In this document: in pieces, positions 35,928 to 43,877 of the stretch | Position numbering within the stretch: the first letter of the stretch is position 1 | How the letters are laid out: the number at the start of each line of letters is the position of its first letter | Source of the DNA: Myxococcus qinghaiensis | GTDB taxonomy: Bacteria > Myxococcota > Myxococcia > Myxococcales > Myxococcaceae | Direction: 5' to 3' | DNA: 64,000 nucleotides | NCBI RefSeq assembly: GCF_024198215.1 | Contig: NZ_JAKCFA010000012.1 | Location: 62,001-126,000, forward strand | Notes under the pieces: generated by a model | Databases searched by the model: none | What the model saw: only the letters and a program-made list of their open reading frames with translations | What the model was told of the DNA's origin: nothing | Program-made: the position numbers and the translations under genes

Positions 35928-36533
35928 CTACTCGCCAGGCAGAGTCACCGCGTACCGCGTGAGGTCCTGCGGCGTGTTGACGTTCACCAGCGAGCGCAGC
36001 GACGGGTCCACGGCGCGCAGCGCGGACTCGGGCAGCAGTCGCGCGCGGAAGCGTGAGAGGAGCTGACGCAGGGACGGGTCTTCGGACAACGTGGCGCGCC
36101 AGACCCGGGCGAGCGCGGCGCGGTACACGGCCAGCAGGGGCTCCACGCGCCCGCCTGCTTCGAAGCACACCGCGTCCACGTCGTCACCGCGCGCGTCGAG
36201 CAACACGCGCAGGACATCGGGCGAGATGAAGGGCATGTCACACGCCACCGCCACCACCCAGGGAGTCCGCGCCGCGGACAGCGCCGCGTGGACTCCGCCG
36301 GGTGCGCCCTTGTCCGGCACCACATCCGCCACGGTGCGCAGCGCATAGCGGGCGTAGGGCTCCGGCGAGTTGGCGACGAGGAGCACCTCTCCGAAGAGGG
36401 GCGTCAGGGCGAGCATGCGCGCCAGCACGGTGCGGCCCTCGACTTCCAGCAGTCCCTTGGGCACGCCAGACAGGCGGCGGCCCTGGCCACCCGCGATGAT
36501 GGCGAGCGTCACGTCCGGATACGCGGTGTCCAT
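35928..36533 (-). CDS. mobA: Molybdenum cofactor guanylyltransferase
   Basis: 201 aa MobA: transfers GMP from GTP to molybdopterin to make the bis-MGD precursor. Nucleotide-binding start LAIIAGGQGRRLSGVPKGLLEVEGR, then PDKGAPGGVHAALSAA and the metal-binding D in ACDMPFISPDVLR, with FEAGGRVEPLLAVYRAA and NVNTPQDL at the end. The ATG at 36533 starts 6 residues before the conserved core. Divergent from moeA. Confidence 0.93.
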   Translation of the reverse strand: MDTAYPDVTLAIIAGGQGRRLSGVPKGLLEVEGRTVLARMLALTPLFGEVLLVANSPEPYARYALRTVADVVPDKGAPGGVHAALSAARTPWVVAVACDMPFISPDVLRVLLDARGDDVDAVCFEAGGRVEPLLAVYRAALARVWRATLSEDPSLRQLLSRFRARLLPESALRAVDPSLRSLVNVNTPQDLTRYAVTLPGE

Positions 36534-36948
36534 GGCTCGTGTCTCGCTCTCCCCTGGAACGTCGGCACTTGCCCCCGGCCGCGCGTGACGCCACACGTTC
36601 CATCCCGAGTGCCGTGAAGCAAGCACGCACGAGAGCCTTCACGGCAGGATGCCACACCTCGCGCGCAGAGGTGAATGCGGCCCCGCACTTCGAGCCCGAT
36701 GCGGGGGGTAACGCGGCGAGTCCACGTGGAGCATCCGAGCACGGAAGCCCTATGCAGCGGGCCCAGGTCGCGAGTCCGAAGCAGGCACGGGCCTGAGCCA
36801 TGAAGCCGATCCACGGGGTGGGGTCCGCAGTGGGGGCGGCGACTCGCCACGCCAGGCCCCGGCCCACCACCCAGGCCAGCAGCCGAACAGACGGCCTCCG
36901 GTCCAATGGACAATCGCCAGGGCGCACAGCGTAGTCTGCGCGCTCCCG
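36534..36948. other. Divergent mobA/moeA intergenic region
   Basis: 415 nt. The minus strand stays open through much of it, but the peptide has no motif and I do not call a gene. No molybdenum-cofactor riboswitch core or clear operator was found. Confidence 0.4.
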
Positions 36949-38208
36949 ATGCCGCTCACGTCCCTCTCCGCCGCCCGACAGGCCGCGCTCGAAGCCCTCG
37001 CTCCGGCGGCTCCCGAGCCCGTGCGCCTGCTCGACGCCCATGGCCGCTTCCTGGCCACGGACGTCCGGGCGTCGCGCTCGCTGCCGGGCTGTGACAACTC
37101 CGCGATGGATGGCTGGGCCGTGCGCGCGGAGGAGACGCGTGGCGCCAACCGGGACCGCCCCGCGCGGCTGCGCATCATCGACACCATCTATGCGGGTGCC
37201 CTGCCCGCTCGCGCGCTCCAGCCCGGAGAGGCCGCGCGCATCTTCACCGGGGCGCCCATTCCCACGGGGGCCGATGCCGTCGTGCGCCAGGAAGCCGCGC
37301 GCGCGTCGGACGACGGCCTCACGGTGGAGCTCTTCATCGGCGTGGCGCCCGGAAACGACATCCGTCGCACGGGCGAGGAGGTGCTCGCGGGCGCACTGCT
37401 GTTCCGCGCGGGCCAGTGCGTGAATGCCTCGGTGCTCGGGGTCCTCGCCTCACAGGGAGAGACCACCGTGCAGGTGCGGCCGGCGCCCCGTGTCGCGGTG
37501 CTCGCCACGGGTGACGAGCTCGTGCGTCCGGGTGAGCCCGCGCTCGCGCATCAGGTCTATGAGAGCAACCTGGTCCTGGTCGCCGCGCTCGCGCGTGAAG
37601 CGGGCGCACAAGTTCTCCACATGGCCCGGGCCCGCGATGACGAGGACGCCCTGCGTGAGGCATTGACGCGGCTCGCGCCGCAGGTGGACGTGCTCATCAC
37701 CACGGGTGGCGCCTCGGTGGGGGACAAGGACCATGTGAAGCGCGTGCTCGCGGCGATGGGGGCGCGTTTCTTCGTCGACGGCGTGGCTTTGAAGCCAGGC
37801 AAGCCCGTGGCCGTCGCTCGCCTGGGCACCACCGCCATCGTCGTGTTGCCGGGCAATCCGGGCGCGGCCACGGTCGCCTTCGACCAGTTCGCGCGGCCGC
37901 TGCTGCTCAAGCATCAGGGCGTGCTCGAAGCGCGCCGCCGCGTCCGCGCGCGCCTGTCCGAGGCTCGCCACAAGCAGGCAGGACTGACCTACCTCATCAC
38001 CGCCACGCTGGAGTACGGCGACGACGGCCTCCGCGCGCTGCTGCGCCCCCAGGGCGCCGGACAGATTCTCCAGAACGTCCAGGCAGACGGCTGGGCCGTC
38101 CTCCCTCCGGGCCGCGCTGACTTCAACGAGAACGACCTCATCGAGGTGGAGCTGTTCGACCGTCCCCACCACCACGCGGTGGACGCACCCTCGGACATCA
38201 CGCCATGA
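36949..38208 (+). CDS. moeA: Molybdopterin molybdenumtransferase
   Basis: 419 aa MoeA, which inserts molybdate into adenylylated molybdopterin. Domain order is normal: N-terminal domains with S-R-S-L-P-G-C-D-N-S-A-M-D-G-W-A-V-R and IFTGAPIPTGADAVVRQE, the MoCF-like domain with VAVLATGDELV, YESN, ITTGGASVGDKDHVK and LPGNPGAATVAFDQFARP, and a C-terminal barrel domain. Translation is coupled (ATGA) to a 49-codon frame created by repeat duplication, then to mobB-fdhD. The last ~20 codons are part of that duplicated segment. Confidence 0.95.
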   Translation: MPLTSLSAARQAALEALAPAAPEPVRLLDAHGRFLATDVRASRSLPGCDNSAMDGWAVRAEETRGANRDRPARLRIIDTIYAGALPARALQPGEAARIFTGAPIPTGADAVVRQEAARASDDGLTVELFIGVAPGNDIRRTGEEVLAGALLFRAGQCVNASVLGVLASQGETTVQVRPAPRVAVLATGDELVRPGEPALAHQVYESNLVLVAALAREAGAQVLHMARARDDEDALREALTRLAPQVDVLITTGGASVGDKDHVKRVLAAMGARFFVDGVALKPGKPVAVARLGTTAIVVLPGNPGAATVAFDQFARPLLLKHQGVLEARRRVRARLSEARHKQAGLTYLITATLEYGDDGLRALLRPQGAGQILQNVQADGWAVLPPGRADFNENDLIEVELFDRPHHHAVDAPSDITP

Positions 38209-38380
38209 GCCGCGTGCCCGCGCCCAGCGCCGTTGAGCAGTTCGGCCGCCTCGTGCACCGCGCCGTGAGCCGCGTACCCGCCCTCAGCGCCGTCGAGATG
38301 CTCGACCGTCCCCACCACCAGGCGGTGGACACAGCATCGGACACCTCACCATGAGCCGAGTGCCTGCTCTCAGCATCGTC
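38149..38380 (+). repeat. Tandem triplication of the moeA/mobB junction
   Basis: Copy A (38149-38234) covers the moeA 3' end, its stop and an ATGAGCCGCGTGCCC start-like sequence. Copy A' (38235-38294) is a shortened version. Copy B (38295-38380) repeats the moeA tail (ctcgaccgtccccaccacca) and the real ATGAGCCGAGTGCC start of mobB-fdhD. A and B are offset by 146 bp. Confidence 0.85.
38205..38354 (+). CDS. 49-residue frame produced by the junction duplication
   Basis: ATG at 38205 overlaps the moeA stop and the frame ends with a TGA that overlaps the mobB-fdhD ATG at 38351. The peptide is a mosaic: MSRVPAP copies the MobB N-terminus, SRVPALSAVE repeats it, and MLDRPHHQAVDTASD copies the MoeA C-terminus (LFDRPHHHAVDAPSD). 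It is probably translated because both junctions are coupled, but is unlikely to have a function beyond keeping ribosomes moving to the next gene. Confidence 0.5.
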   Translation: MSRVPAPSAVEQFGRLVHRAVSRVPALSAVEMLDRPHHQAVDTASDTSP

Positions 38381-39733
38381 GGCTGGTCCGGCGCTGGGAA
38401 GACGACGCTCCTCACGCGGCTGCTCCCACTGCTCGCCACGCGAGGCCTGCGCGTCGCCGCCGTGAAGCACTCCTCGGACGCACACGCACTCCACCGCGCT
38501 GGCAGCGACACCGCCCGCTTCCAGGAAGCCGGCGCGTGCCTCACCGGCTTCGCCACTCCCGCGGGTGTGCAGCTCACCACCGCCACCGCTCCCACGGAGG
38601 CCCTGCCCGAACTCCTTACGCGCCTCGCCGGCACGCTGGACCTGGTGCTCGTGGAAGGTTGGAAGGACGGCCCCCTCCCCAAGCTGGAGGTGTGGCGCGA
38701 GGGAATCGGCCCGCCGCTCTCCGCCTCACGGCCTGACGTCTTCGCGCTCGTCACGGACGCACTCACCACCAGCCCGTCCACCGCGCGCCTGCTCTCCCCG
38801 CTCGACACGGACGCCATCGCGGACGCCCTCCTCGAACACCTGCGCCCTCCCCGCCGCGCCCCCCTCCCTCCCGTGGATGCACGCGGCGTGGGCACCCGAC
38901 CGGTGTACCGGTGGAACGGCGCATCCCTGCTGCCCGCCGAAGAAGACTCCATCGCCGTCGAGGAGCCGCTCGAGCTGCGCGTCAACGGCGATACCCTGGC
39001 CACCACCATGCGGACCCCCGGACACGACCGCGAGCTGGCCGTGGGCTTCCTCCTCGCCGAGGGCCTCATCCGAAGCGCGGAGGACCTGGGCACCCTCGCC
39101 CACTGCGGCCGGCCAGGCGAAGAAGGCTGGGGCAATGTGCTCGAAGTCACTCCGGCCCCGGGAGTCACCATTGACTCCGAACCCATCCGAGCCACCCGCC
39201 GAGGAACGCTCACCACCTCCGCCTGTGGCGTCTGCGGGCGGCGCAGCGTGGACGACCTGCTCTCCCGCTGTGTCACCCTCGCCCCAGGCCCCAGGCTCCC
39301 ACCAGCCGTCGTCGCCCGCGCCACCGAGCGCCTCCGCGACGTGCAGCGCAACTTCGCCCGAACCGGCGGAGTCCACGCCGCCGCCGCCCTCGACGCGGAG
39401 GGCCAGCTGCTCGCCTCCTTCGAGGACGTGGGCCGCCACAACGCCGTCGACAAGGTGGTGGGCGCTCTCGTGCTGTCCGGGGCCATCCGCGCGGCCCCGG
39501 CGCCCGCCACTGTCTTGACGCGTCAGCCCACGGTGCTCGCGGTCAGCGGACGCGTCAGCTTCGAAATCGTCCAGAAGGCCGTCATGGCCAGAATCCCAGT
39601 CGTTGCGGGTGTTTCCGCCGCCAGCACGCTGGCCATCGATTTGGCCCTGCGTTCCAACGTGACGCTCGCGACGTTCGTCCGGAACGGCCGCTTCAACGTC
39701 TACACCCACCCTGAACGGCTGGAATTGGGCTAA
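38351..39733 (+). CDS. fdhD: MobB-FdhD fusion protein
   Basis: 460 aa. Residues 1-165 are MobB (GTP-binding: SIVGWSGAGKTTLLTRLLP P-loop; VKHSSDAHALHRAGSDTARF; VLVEGWKDGPLPKLEVWR). Residues ~180-460 are FdhD, the sulfurtransferase/chaperone that hands sulfur to the molybdenum cofactor of formate dehydrogenase, with the conserved C-G-V-C-G pair, EEPLELRVNG, GHDRELAVGFLLAEG and FEDVGRHNAVDKVVG. The fusion joins the last step of cofactor modification with FdhD delivery. No formate dehydrogenase is in the window. Confidence 0.93.
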   Translation: MSRVPALSIVGWSGAGKTTLLTRLLPLLATRGLRVAAVKHSSDAHALHRAGSDTARFQEAGACLTGFATPAGVQLTTATAPTEALPELLTRLAGTLDLVLVEGWKDGPLPKLEVWREGIGPPLSASRPDVFALVTDALTTSPSTARLLSPLDTDAIADALLEHLRPPRRAPLPPVDARGVGTRPVYRWNGASLLPAEEDSIAVEEPLELRVNGDTLATTMRTPGHDRELAVGFLLAEGLIRSAEDLGTLAHCGRPGEEGWGNVLEVTPAPGVTIDSEPIRATRRGTLTTSACGVCGRRSVDDLLSRCVTLAPGPRLPPAVVARATERLRDVQRNFARTGGVHAAAALDAEGQLLASFEDVGRHNAVDKVVGALVLSGAIRAAPAPATVLTRQPTVLAVSGRVSFEIVQKAVMARIPVVAGVSAASTLAIDLALRSNVTLATFVRNGRFNVYTHPERLELG

Positions 39734-40080
39734 CCCCTTGAAACTCCTGACTCACAAAGCCATGCATCCAGCCCCGTCATCACCACCGTACTCTCCGCGT
39801 CAGACCGGCACCGTAGATGCAAAGTCTCCAGGACCGCGCCTCCACCCGGGGAAGTGAAGGGGCGGCTTCCGGTGTTCGCTGGGACCCCACGAGGTACGAC
39901 GCGAGTCGCATGATCCAAAGATTTCACACGACGTCACGTCTTACTCACCGTGCGGGGGGTTGCAACGCGCCGCACAAGCATGGCAAAAAGCAGTTCTTTC
40001 CGACTTGAAGATTTTCAGCCTCAACGGCATCCTCTACCGGAACTGAACACTCAGCGAGCAGGTAGAGGGGGGTGGACACG
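39734..40080. promoter_or_regulatory. Leader/promoter region of the EPS operon
   Basis: 347 nt upstream of epsZ, with lower G+C near 39900-40020 (ccaaagatttcacacgac; ggcaaaaagcag). A sigma-54-like TGGC-N-TT arrangement near 39979 fails the GG-N10-GC spacing rule. AGAGGGGGG 8 nt before 40081 sets the epsZ start. No riboswitch could be assigned. Confidence 0.4.
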
Positions 40081-41559
40081 ATGAGCAGCGCAAGTACTGG
40101 TGCGGCGGTCGGTGCTCCTGGGTCGGCATCCGCTCAGGGCAACATGGGGGTCGCGGAGGAGTTGGTTCCCGGGCCGAAGCTGGCGCCCGGCTTCGCGGCG
40201 AAGCTCAACCTCACGGTGGACCTGGTCCTGATGTCGGCGGTGCTGGCGGCCTCGGCGTGGATGGACGGCCTGCTGCTGGCGCAGCCCGGCTGGCTGTTGC
40301 CCGCGTTGATCCTCACGTCGCTCGTCGTGTGGATCATCACCGGCACCGCGCTGTGTCTGTACGACTCGCGCTTCGCGGAGCGCAGCAAGCTGGACCACGT
40401 GGCCCTCGTGTCGGTGACGACGCTGGCCGTCGTCACGGTGCTGGCCGTGGTGCACCTGTCCCTGCCGGAGACGATGAAGGTCCCCGGCCTCGCCCCGCTG
40501 CTCATCGTCTTCTGGCCGGTGGCGCTGCTGCTCCGGCTGTTCGTCTTCCGCTCGGTGGCCTCGCAGGAGCGCCCCACGGACACGGTCGTCATCGTCGGCA
40601 CGGGCGCCATGGGCCGCTACTCCGGCGAGGACCTGGCGCGCCGCGGCCGCCGCCAGCTCATCGGCTACGTGCGCTTCCACGACGACACGGGCTCCATCGG
40701 CGAGCTGCCCGCCAAGGTGCTCGGCACGGTGGACGACCTGGAGCACATCCTGCGCAACACCGCCGTGGACGAAGTCTATATCGCCGGCAACACGCTCAAG
40801 CAGGGCGAGGCGATGCAGGCGTCCATCAAGCTGGCCGAGCGCTTCGGCGTCCCCTTCGCGCTGCCCGCGCACAGCTTCCGCCTGGACCGCGCGCGCCCGG
40901 TGGACAGCCGCGCCGTGGCGGACGGCTTCCTGCACTTCGCCGCGGTGAGCCCCAAGCCGCACCAGATGGCGATGAAGCGCCTGTTCGACATCTGCGTGTC
41001 CGCCGTCGCGCTGTGGATGCTGCTGCCGCTCCTGGGCTTCGTGGCGCTCGTGGTGAAGCTCACGTCGAAGGGCCCCATCTTCTTCAAGCAGTACCGCGTC
41101 GGGCAGAACGGCAAGCCGTTCTACATGCTCAAGTTCCGCTCCATGGTGGTGAACGCGGAGGAGCTGAAGGAGAAGCTGGCCGCGCAGAACGAGCAGTCCG
41201 GCCCCGTCTTCAAGATGAAGAACGACCCGCGAATCACGGGCATCGGCCGCTTCATCCGCAAGTTCTCCATCGACGAGCTGCCCCAGTTCATCAACGTGCT
41301 GCGCGGCGAGATGAGCATCGTCGGCCCGCGCCCGCCCGTACCCAACGAAGTCGCCAAGTACGAGACGTGGCAGCGCCGCCGCCTCTCGGTGCGCCCGGGC
41401 CTCACCTGCATCTGGCAGGTCTCCGGTCGCAACCAGATTTCGTTCGAGGAGTGGATGTACCTGGACATGCAGTACATCGACCACTGGACCCTGACGAGCG
41501 ACCTGCGGCTGCTCCTCCAGACGGTGCCCGTCGTCATCACCGGTCGCGGGGCCAGCTAG
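40081..41559 (+). CDS. epsZ: EPS initiating sugar-phosphate transferase
   Basis: 492 aa polyprenyl glycosylphosphotransferase (PHPT, WbaP/CpsE-like). It moves a hexose-1-phosphate to undecaprenyl phosphate to start the EPS repeat unit. Four to five N-terminal helices, a CoA-binding-3-like middle domain (VVIVGTGAMGRYSGEDLARRG), and the catalytic domain: KRLFDICVSAVAL, FFKQYRVGQNGKPF, FRSMV, DPRITGIGRFIRKFSIDELPQ, MSIVGPRPP, RPGLTCIWQVSGRN. It matches M. xanthus EpsZ in type and position. First gene of the EPS cluster. Confidence 0.93.
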   Translation: MSSASTGAAVGAPGSASAQGNMGVAEELVPGPKLAPGFAAKLNLTVDLVLMSAVLAASAWMDGLLLAQPGWLLPALILTSLVVWIITGTALCLYDSRFAERSKLDHVALVSVTTLAVVTVLAVVHLSLPETMKVPGLAPLLIVFWPVALLLRLFVFRSVASQERPTDTVVIVGTGAMGRYSGEDLARRGRRQLIGYVRFHDDTGSIGELPAKVLGTVDDLEHILRNTAVDEVYIAGNTLKQGEAMQASIKLAERFGVPFALPAHSFRLDRARPVDSRAVADGFLHFAAVSPKPHQMAMKRLFDICVSAVALWMLLPLLGFVALVVKLTSKGPIFFKQYRVGQNGKPFYMLKFRSMVVNAEELKEKLAAQNEQSGPVFKMKNDPRITGIGRFIRKFSIDELPQFINVLRGEMSIVGPRPPVPNEVAKYETWQRRRLSVRPGLTCIWQVSGRNQISFEEWMYLDMQYIDHWTLTSDLRLLLQTVPVVITGRGAS

Positions 41560-41582
41560 GCTTCCAGGCGGCCTGACTTCCT

Positions 41583-41610
41583 CGGGGGCGGCATTGACGT
41601 GCCGCCCCCG
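41583..41610 (+). terminator. 11-bp hairpin between epsZ and wzx
   Basis: cgggggcggca (41583-41593) pairs perfectly with tgccgcccccg (41600-41610) around a 6-nt loop, then ctcgtcttct. It may stop or attenuate transcription after epsZ, which would uncouple the initiating transferase from the rest of the cluster. Confidence 0.55.
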
Positions 41611-41666
41611 CTCGTCTTCTATGCACACGGGCTGTCCGGCCAATTGCCGGGAGGCCCGCTCCCACC

Positions 41667-43217
41667 GTGACGACCCACAGCGAATCCAATCAGCATGACG
41701 CCCAGGAGCGTGAGCGCTCCCACGAGGCGATGGGCGCGGTGCGCAACGGCCTGCAGCTCGGCGGTTCGCTGCTGGTGACGTACGCCATCGCCTTCGGCAT
41801 CCGGCCCCTGCTGACGCACTACATGTCCCCGGAGGCCTTCGGGCGCTTCAACTGGGCGGACAGCTTCTCGGCCATCTTCTTCATCGCCACCAACCTCGGC
41901 CTGGAGATGTACATCCGCAAGGAGGTGTCGCGCCGGCCCGAGCACGCCAGCGACTTCTTCGGCGCCTCCATGCTGGTGCGGCTGGTGCTCACCGGTGTCC
42001 TCATGGGCGCGCTCGCGCTCGTCATGGGCTACCGGGACGACCCGCCGGAGATGCGCGCGCTCGTCTACGTCTTCGGCGTCGCGCAGCTGCTCGTCATGTG
42101 CAACGCGTCCATGGCGGCACTGCTGCACGCCAAGGGCAAGGTCGCGGGGCTGTCCATCTCCAACGTCGTCACCAAGGTGGTGTGGGGCGGAGGGTTGCTC
42201 GCCGTCGGCGTGCTGGGCCTGCCCTTGCCGTGGCTCGCGGTGCCCGTCGTCGCGTCGGAGGCCATCAAGCTGGCCATCGGCTGGCACCTGGCGCGCCAGC
42301 ACATGGGCCTGGTGTTCCGCGTCGACTTCCCCGCCACGTGGCGGGTGTTCAAGGCGGGCCTGCCCTACTTCCTCACCGCCGCGGCGCTCGCGACGAACGG
42401 GCGCCTGGACATCATGATTCTGGGGATGCTCGGCAACCACGAGGAGGTCGGCTGGTACAGCGCCGCGTGGAGCATCTCCAACGTCACCTTCGCCCTCAAC
42501 CCCGTGATGGGCTGGGTGCTGCTGCCGCTGATGTCCCGCGCCGCCGCGCGCTCCGAGGACGAGGTCAGCGCCATCGCCCGCCGCGCGCTGGAGGGCACGC
42601 TCGCCGTCACCGTCCCCATGATGATGCTCATCGTCATGGGCGCGCCCCTGTGGATTGGCCTGCTCGGCAAGGACTACTCGCTGGCGGTGAACCTCCTGCG
42701 GCTCCAGTCGCCCCTGTTCGTCCTCGCCTTCGTGACGATGACGTGCGGCGCCTGGCTCACCATGACGAACCGCGAGTGGTGGGTGACGGGCACCAGCATC
42801 TTCGGCAGCCTGCTGCTCAACCCGCTGCTCAACCTCATGCTGGTGCCGCGCCTGCACGCGGCCTACGGCGACGGCGGCGGCGCGGCGGGCACCGCCATCT
42901 CCCTCTTGCTGATGGAGGTGGTCATCACCGTCATCATGCTCGGCCGCATGGGCCGCTCCGCGGTGGACCGCCGGCTGCTCGTCATGGTGGCCAAGACCGC
43001 CGTCGTCTGCGTGGTCGTCGTCGCGTTGGACCGGACAGTGCTCTACTCGCTTGCGGACTGGCCCCGGCTGGGCGTGGAGGCCGCGCTGTATGTCTTCGGC
43101 GTGCTGGCGCTCGGCGCGATACGGCCGGGAGAAGTCCTGGCGGTGGTGAAGCTGGCGCGCCGCCGTGGCAACCCCGAATCGGCGCCGGCCGTCATCGCCG
43201 TCGCCCCCGCCCCCTAG
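41667..43217 (+). CDS. wzx: Wzx repeat-unit flippase
   Basis: 516 aa polysaccharide transporter of the Wzx/MOP superfamily with 12-14 predicted helices, e.g. LQLGGSLLVTYAIAFGIRPLL, ALVYVFGVAQLLVMCNASM and TGTSIFGSLLLNPLLNLMLVP. It would flip the undecaprenyl-linked EPS unit to the periplasm. GTG start at 41667 with GGGAGG 12 nt upstream. Position after epsZ matches Wzx(EPS) of M. xanthus. The first ~25 residues are polar. Confidence 0.92.
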   Translation: MTTHSESNQHDAQERERSHEAMGAVRNGLQLGGSLLVTYAIAFGIRPLLTHYMSPEAFGRFNWADSFSAIFFIATNLGLEMYIRKEVSRRPEHASDFFGASMLVRLVLTGVLMGALALVMGYRDDPPEMRALVYVFGVAQLLVMCNASMAALLHAKGKVAGLSISNVVTKVVWGGGLLAVGVLGLPLPWLAVPVVASEAIKLAIGWHLARQHMGLVFRVDFPATWRVFKAGLPYFLTAAALATNGRLDIMILGMLGNHEEVGWYSAAWSISNVTFALNPVMGWVLLPLMSRAAARSEDEVSAIARRALEGTLAVTVPMMMLIVMGAPLWIGLLGKDYSLAVNLLRLQSPLFVLAFVTMTCGAWLTMTNREWWVTGTSIFGSLLLNPLLNLMLVPRLHAAYGDGGGAAGTAISLLLMEVVITVIMLGRMGRSAVDRRLLVMVAKTAVVCVVVVALDRTVLYSLADWPRLGVEAALYVFGVLALGAIRPGEVLAVVKLARRRGNPESAPAVIAVAPAP

Positions 43218-43235
43218 AGGAAACCGTCAGAGCCC

Positions 43236-43874
43236 ATGTCGTCCCCGCACCGCACCCATCGCCCCGCGCTCCACCTCCCGCCGCGCGTCCTCGCGTGCGC
43301 CGTGCTGCTGCTCGTGGCCTCCGCGTGCAGCGGGCTGGGCAAGTACACCTGGGTGGACGAGTACCAGGAGAAGCCGCCCCCGCTCGACGCGAGCTACCGC
43401 ATCGCCGCGGGGGACTTGCTCAACATCCGCGTGTGGAACCAGGAGTCGCTCACCACGCAGGCGCGCGTGCGCGACGACGGGCGCATCAGCCTGCTCTTCC
43501 TGGACGACGTGGAGGCCGCGGGCCACAGCCCGGCCATGCTGTCGCAGCAAATCCAGACGCGGCTGAAGGACTACATCAACCACCCCGTCGTCACCGTGGC
43601 GCTGGAGATGGCGCGCCCCATCAAGGTGACCATGGTGGGTGAGGTCAACCGCATCGGCCCGCTGGAAATCGACGTGGGCGCAAGCCTCCTGCAGGCCCTG
43701 GCCGGCGCGGGCGGCTTCACCGAATACGCGCACCAGGACCGCATCTTCGTCATGCGCCACGAGGACGGACAGGGCCCGCTGCGCATCCGCTTCCGCTACC
43801 AGGACCTCATCCACGCCGAGGGGCGCGCGCCGACATTCCGGCTGCGCCCTGGTGACGTGGTGGTGGTGGAGTGA
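43236..43874 (+). CDS. epsY: OPX (Wza-type) export lipoprotein, short form
   Basis: 212 aa lipoprotein, lipobox ASAC with Cys31. Contains the polysaccharide export (PES) domain (YRIAAGDLLNIRVWNQESLT, VRDDGRISLLFLDDVEAAG) and a SLBB domain (VTMVGEVNRIGPLEIDVGASLLQALAGAGG), ending right after RPGDVVVVE. It lacks the C-terminal amphipathic helix with which classical Wza crosses the outer membrane, as described for M. xanthus EpsY. The partner barrel EpsX follows after 3 nt. Confidence 0.93.
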   Translation: MSSPHRTHRPALHLPPRVLACAVLLLVASACSGLGKYTWVDEYQEKPPPLDASYRIAAGDLLNIRVWNQESLTTQARVRDDGRISLLFLDDVEAAGHSPAMLSQQIQTRLKDYINHPVVTVALEMARPIKVTMVGEVNRIGPLEIDVGASLLQALAGAGGFTEYAHQDRIFVMRHEDGQGPLRIRFRYQDLIHAEGRAPTFRLRPGDVVVVE

Positions 43875-43877
43875 GCA

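Noticed and set aside
36550-36945. Minus-strand gene between mobA and moeA
   Set aside because: The open frame gives a Cys/Arg/Gly-rich peptide without motif, and the region must hold two divergent promoters.
39975-40000. Possible sigma-54 promoter upstream of epsZ (catggcaaaaagcagttctt)
   Set aside because: The base pair 10 nt after GG is TT, not GC.
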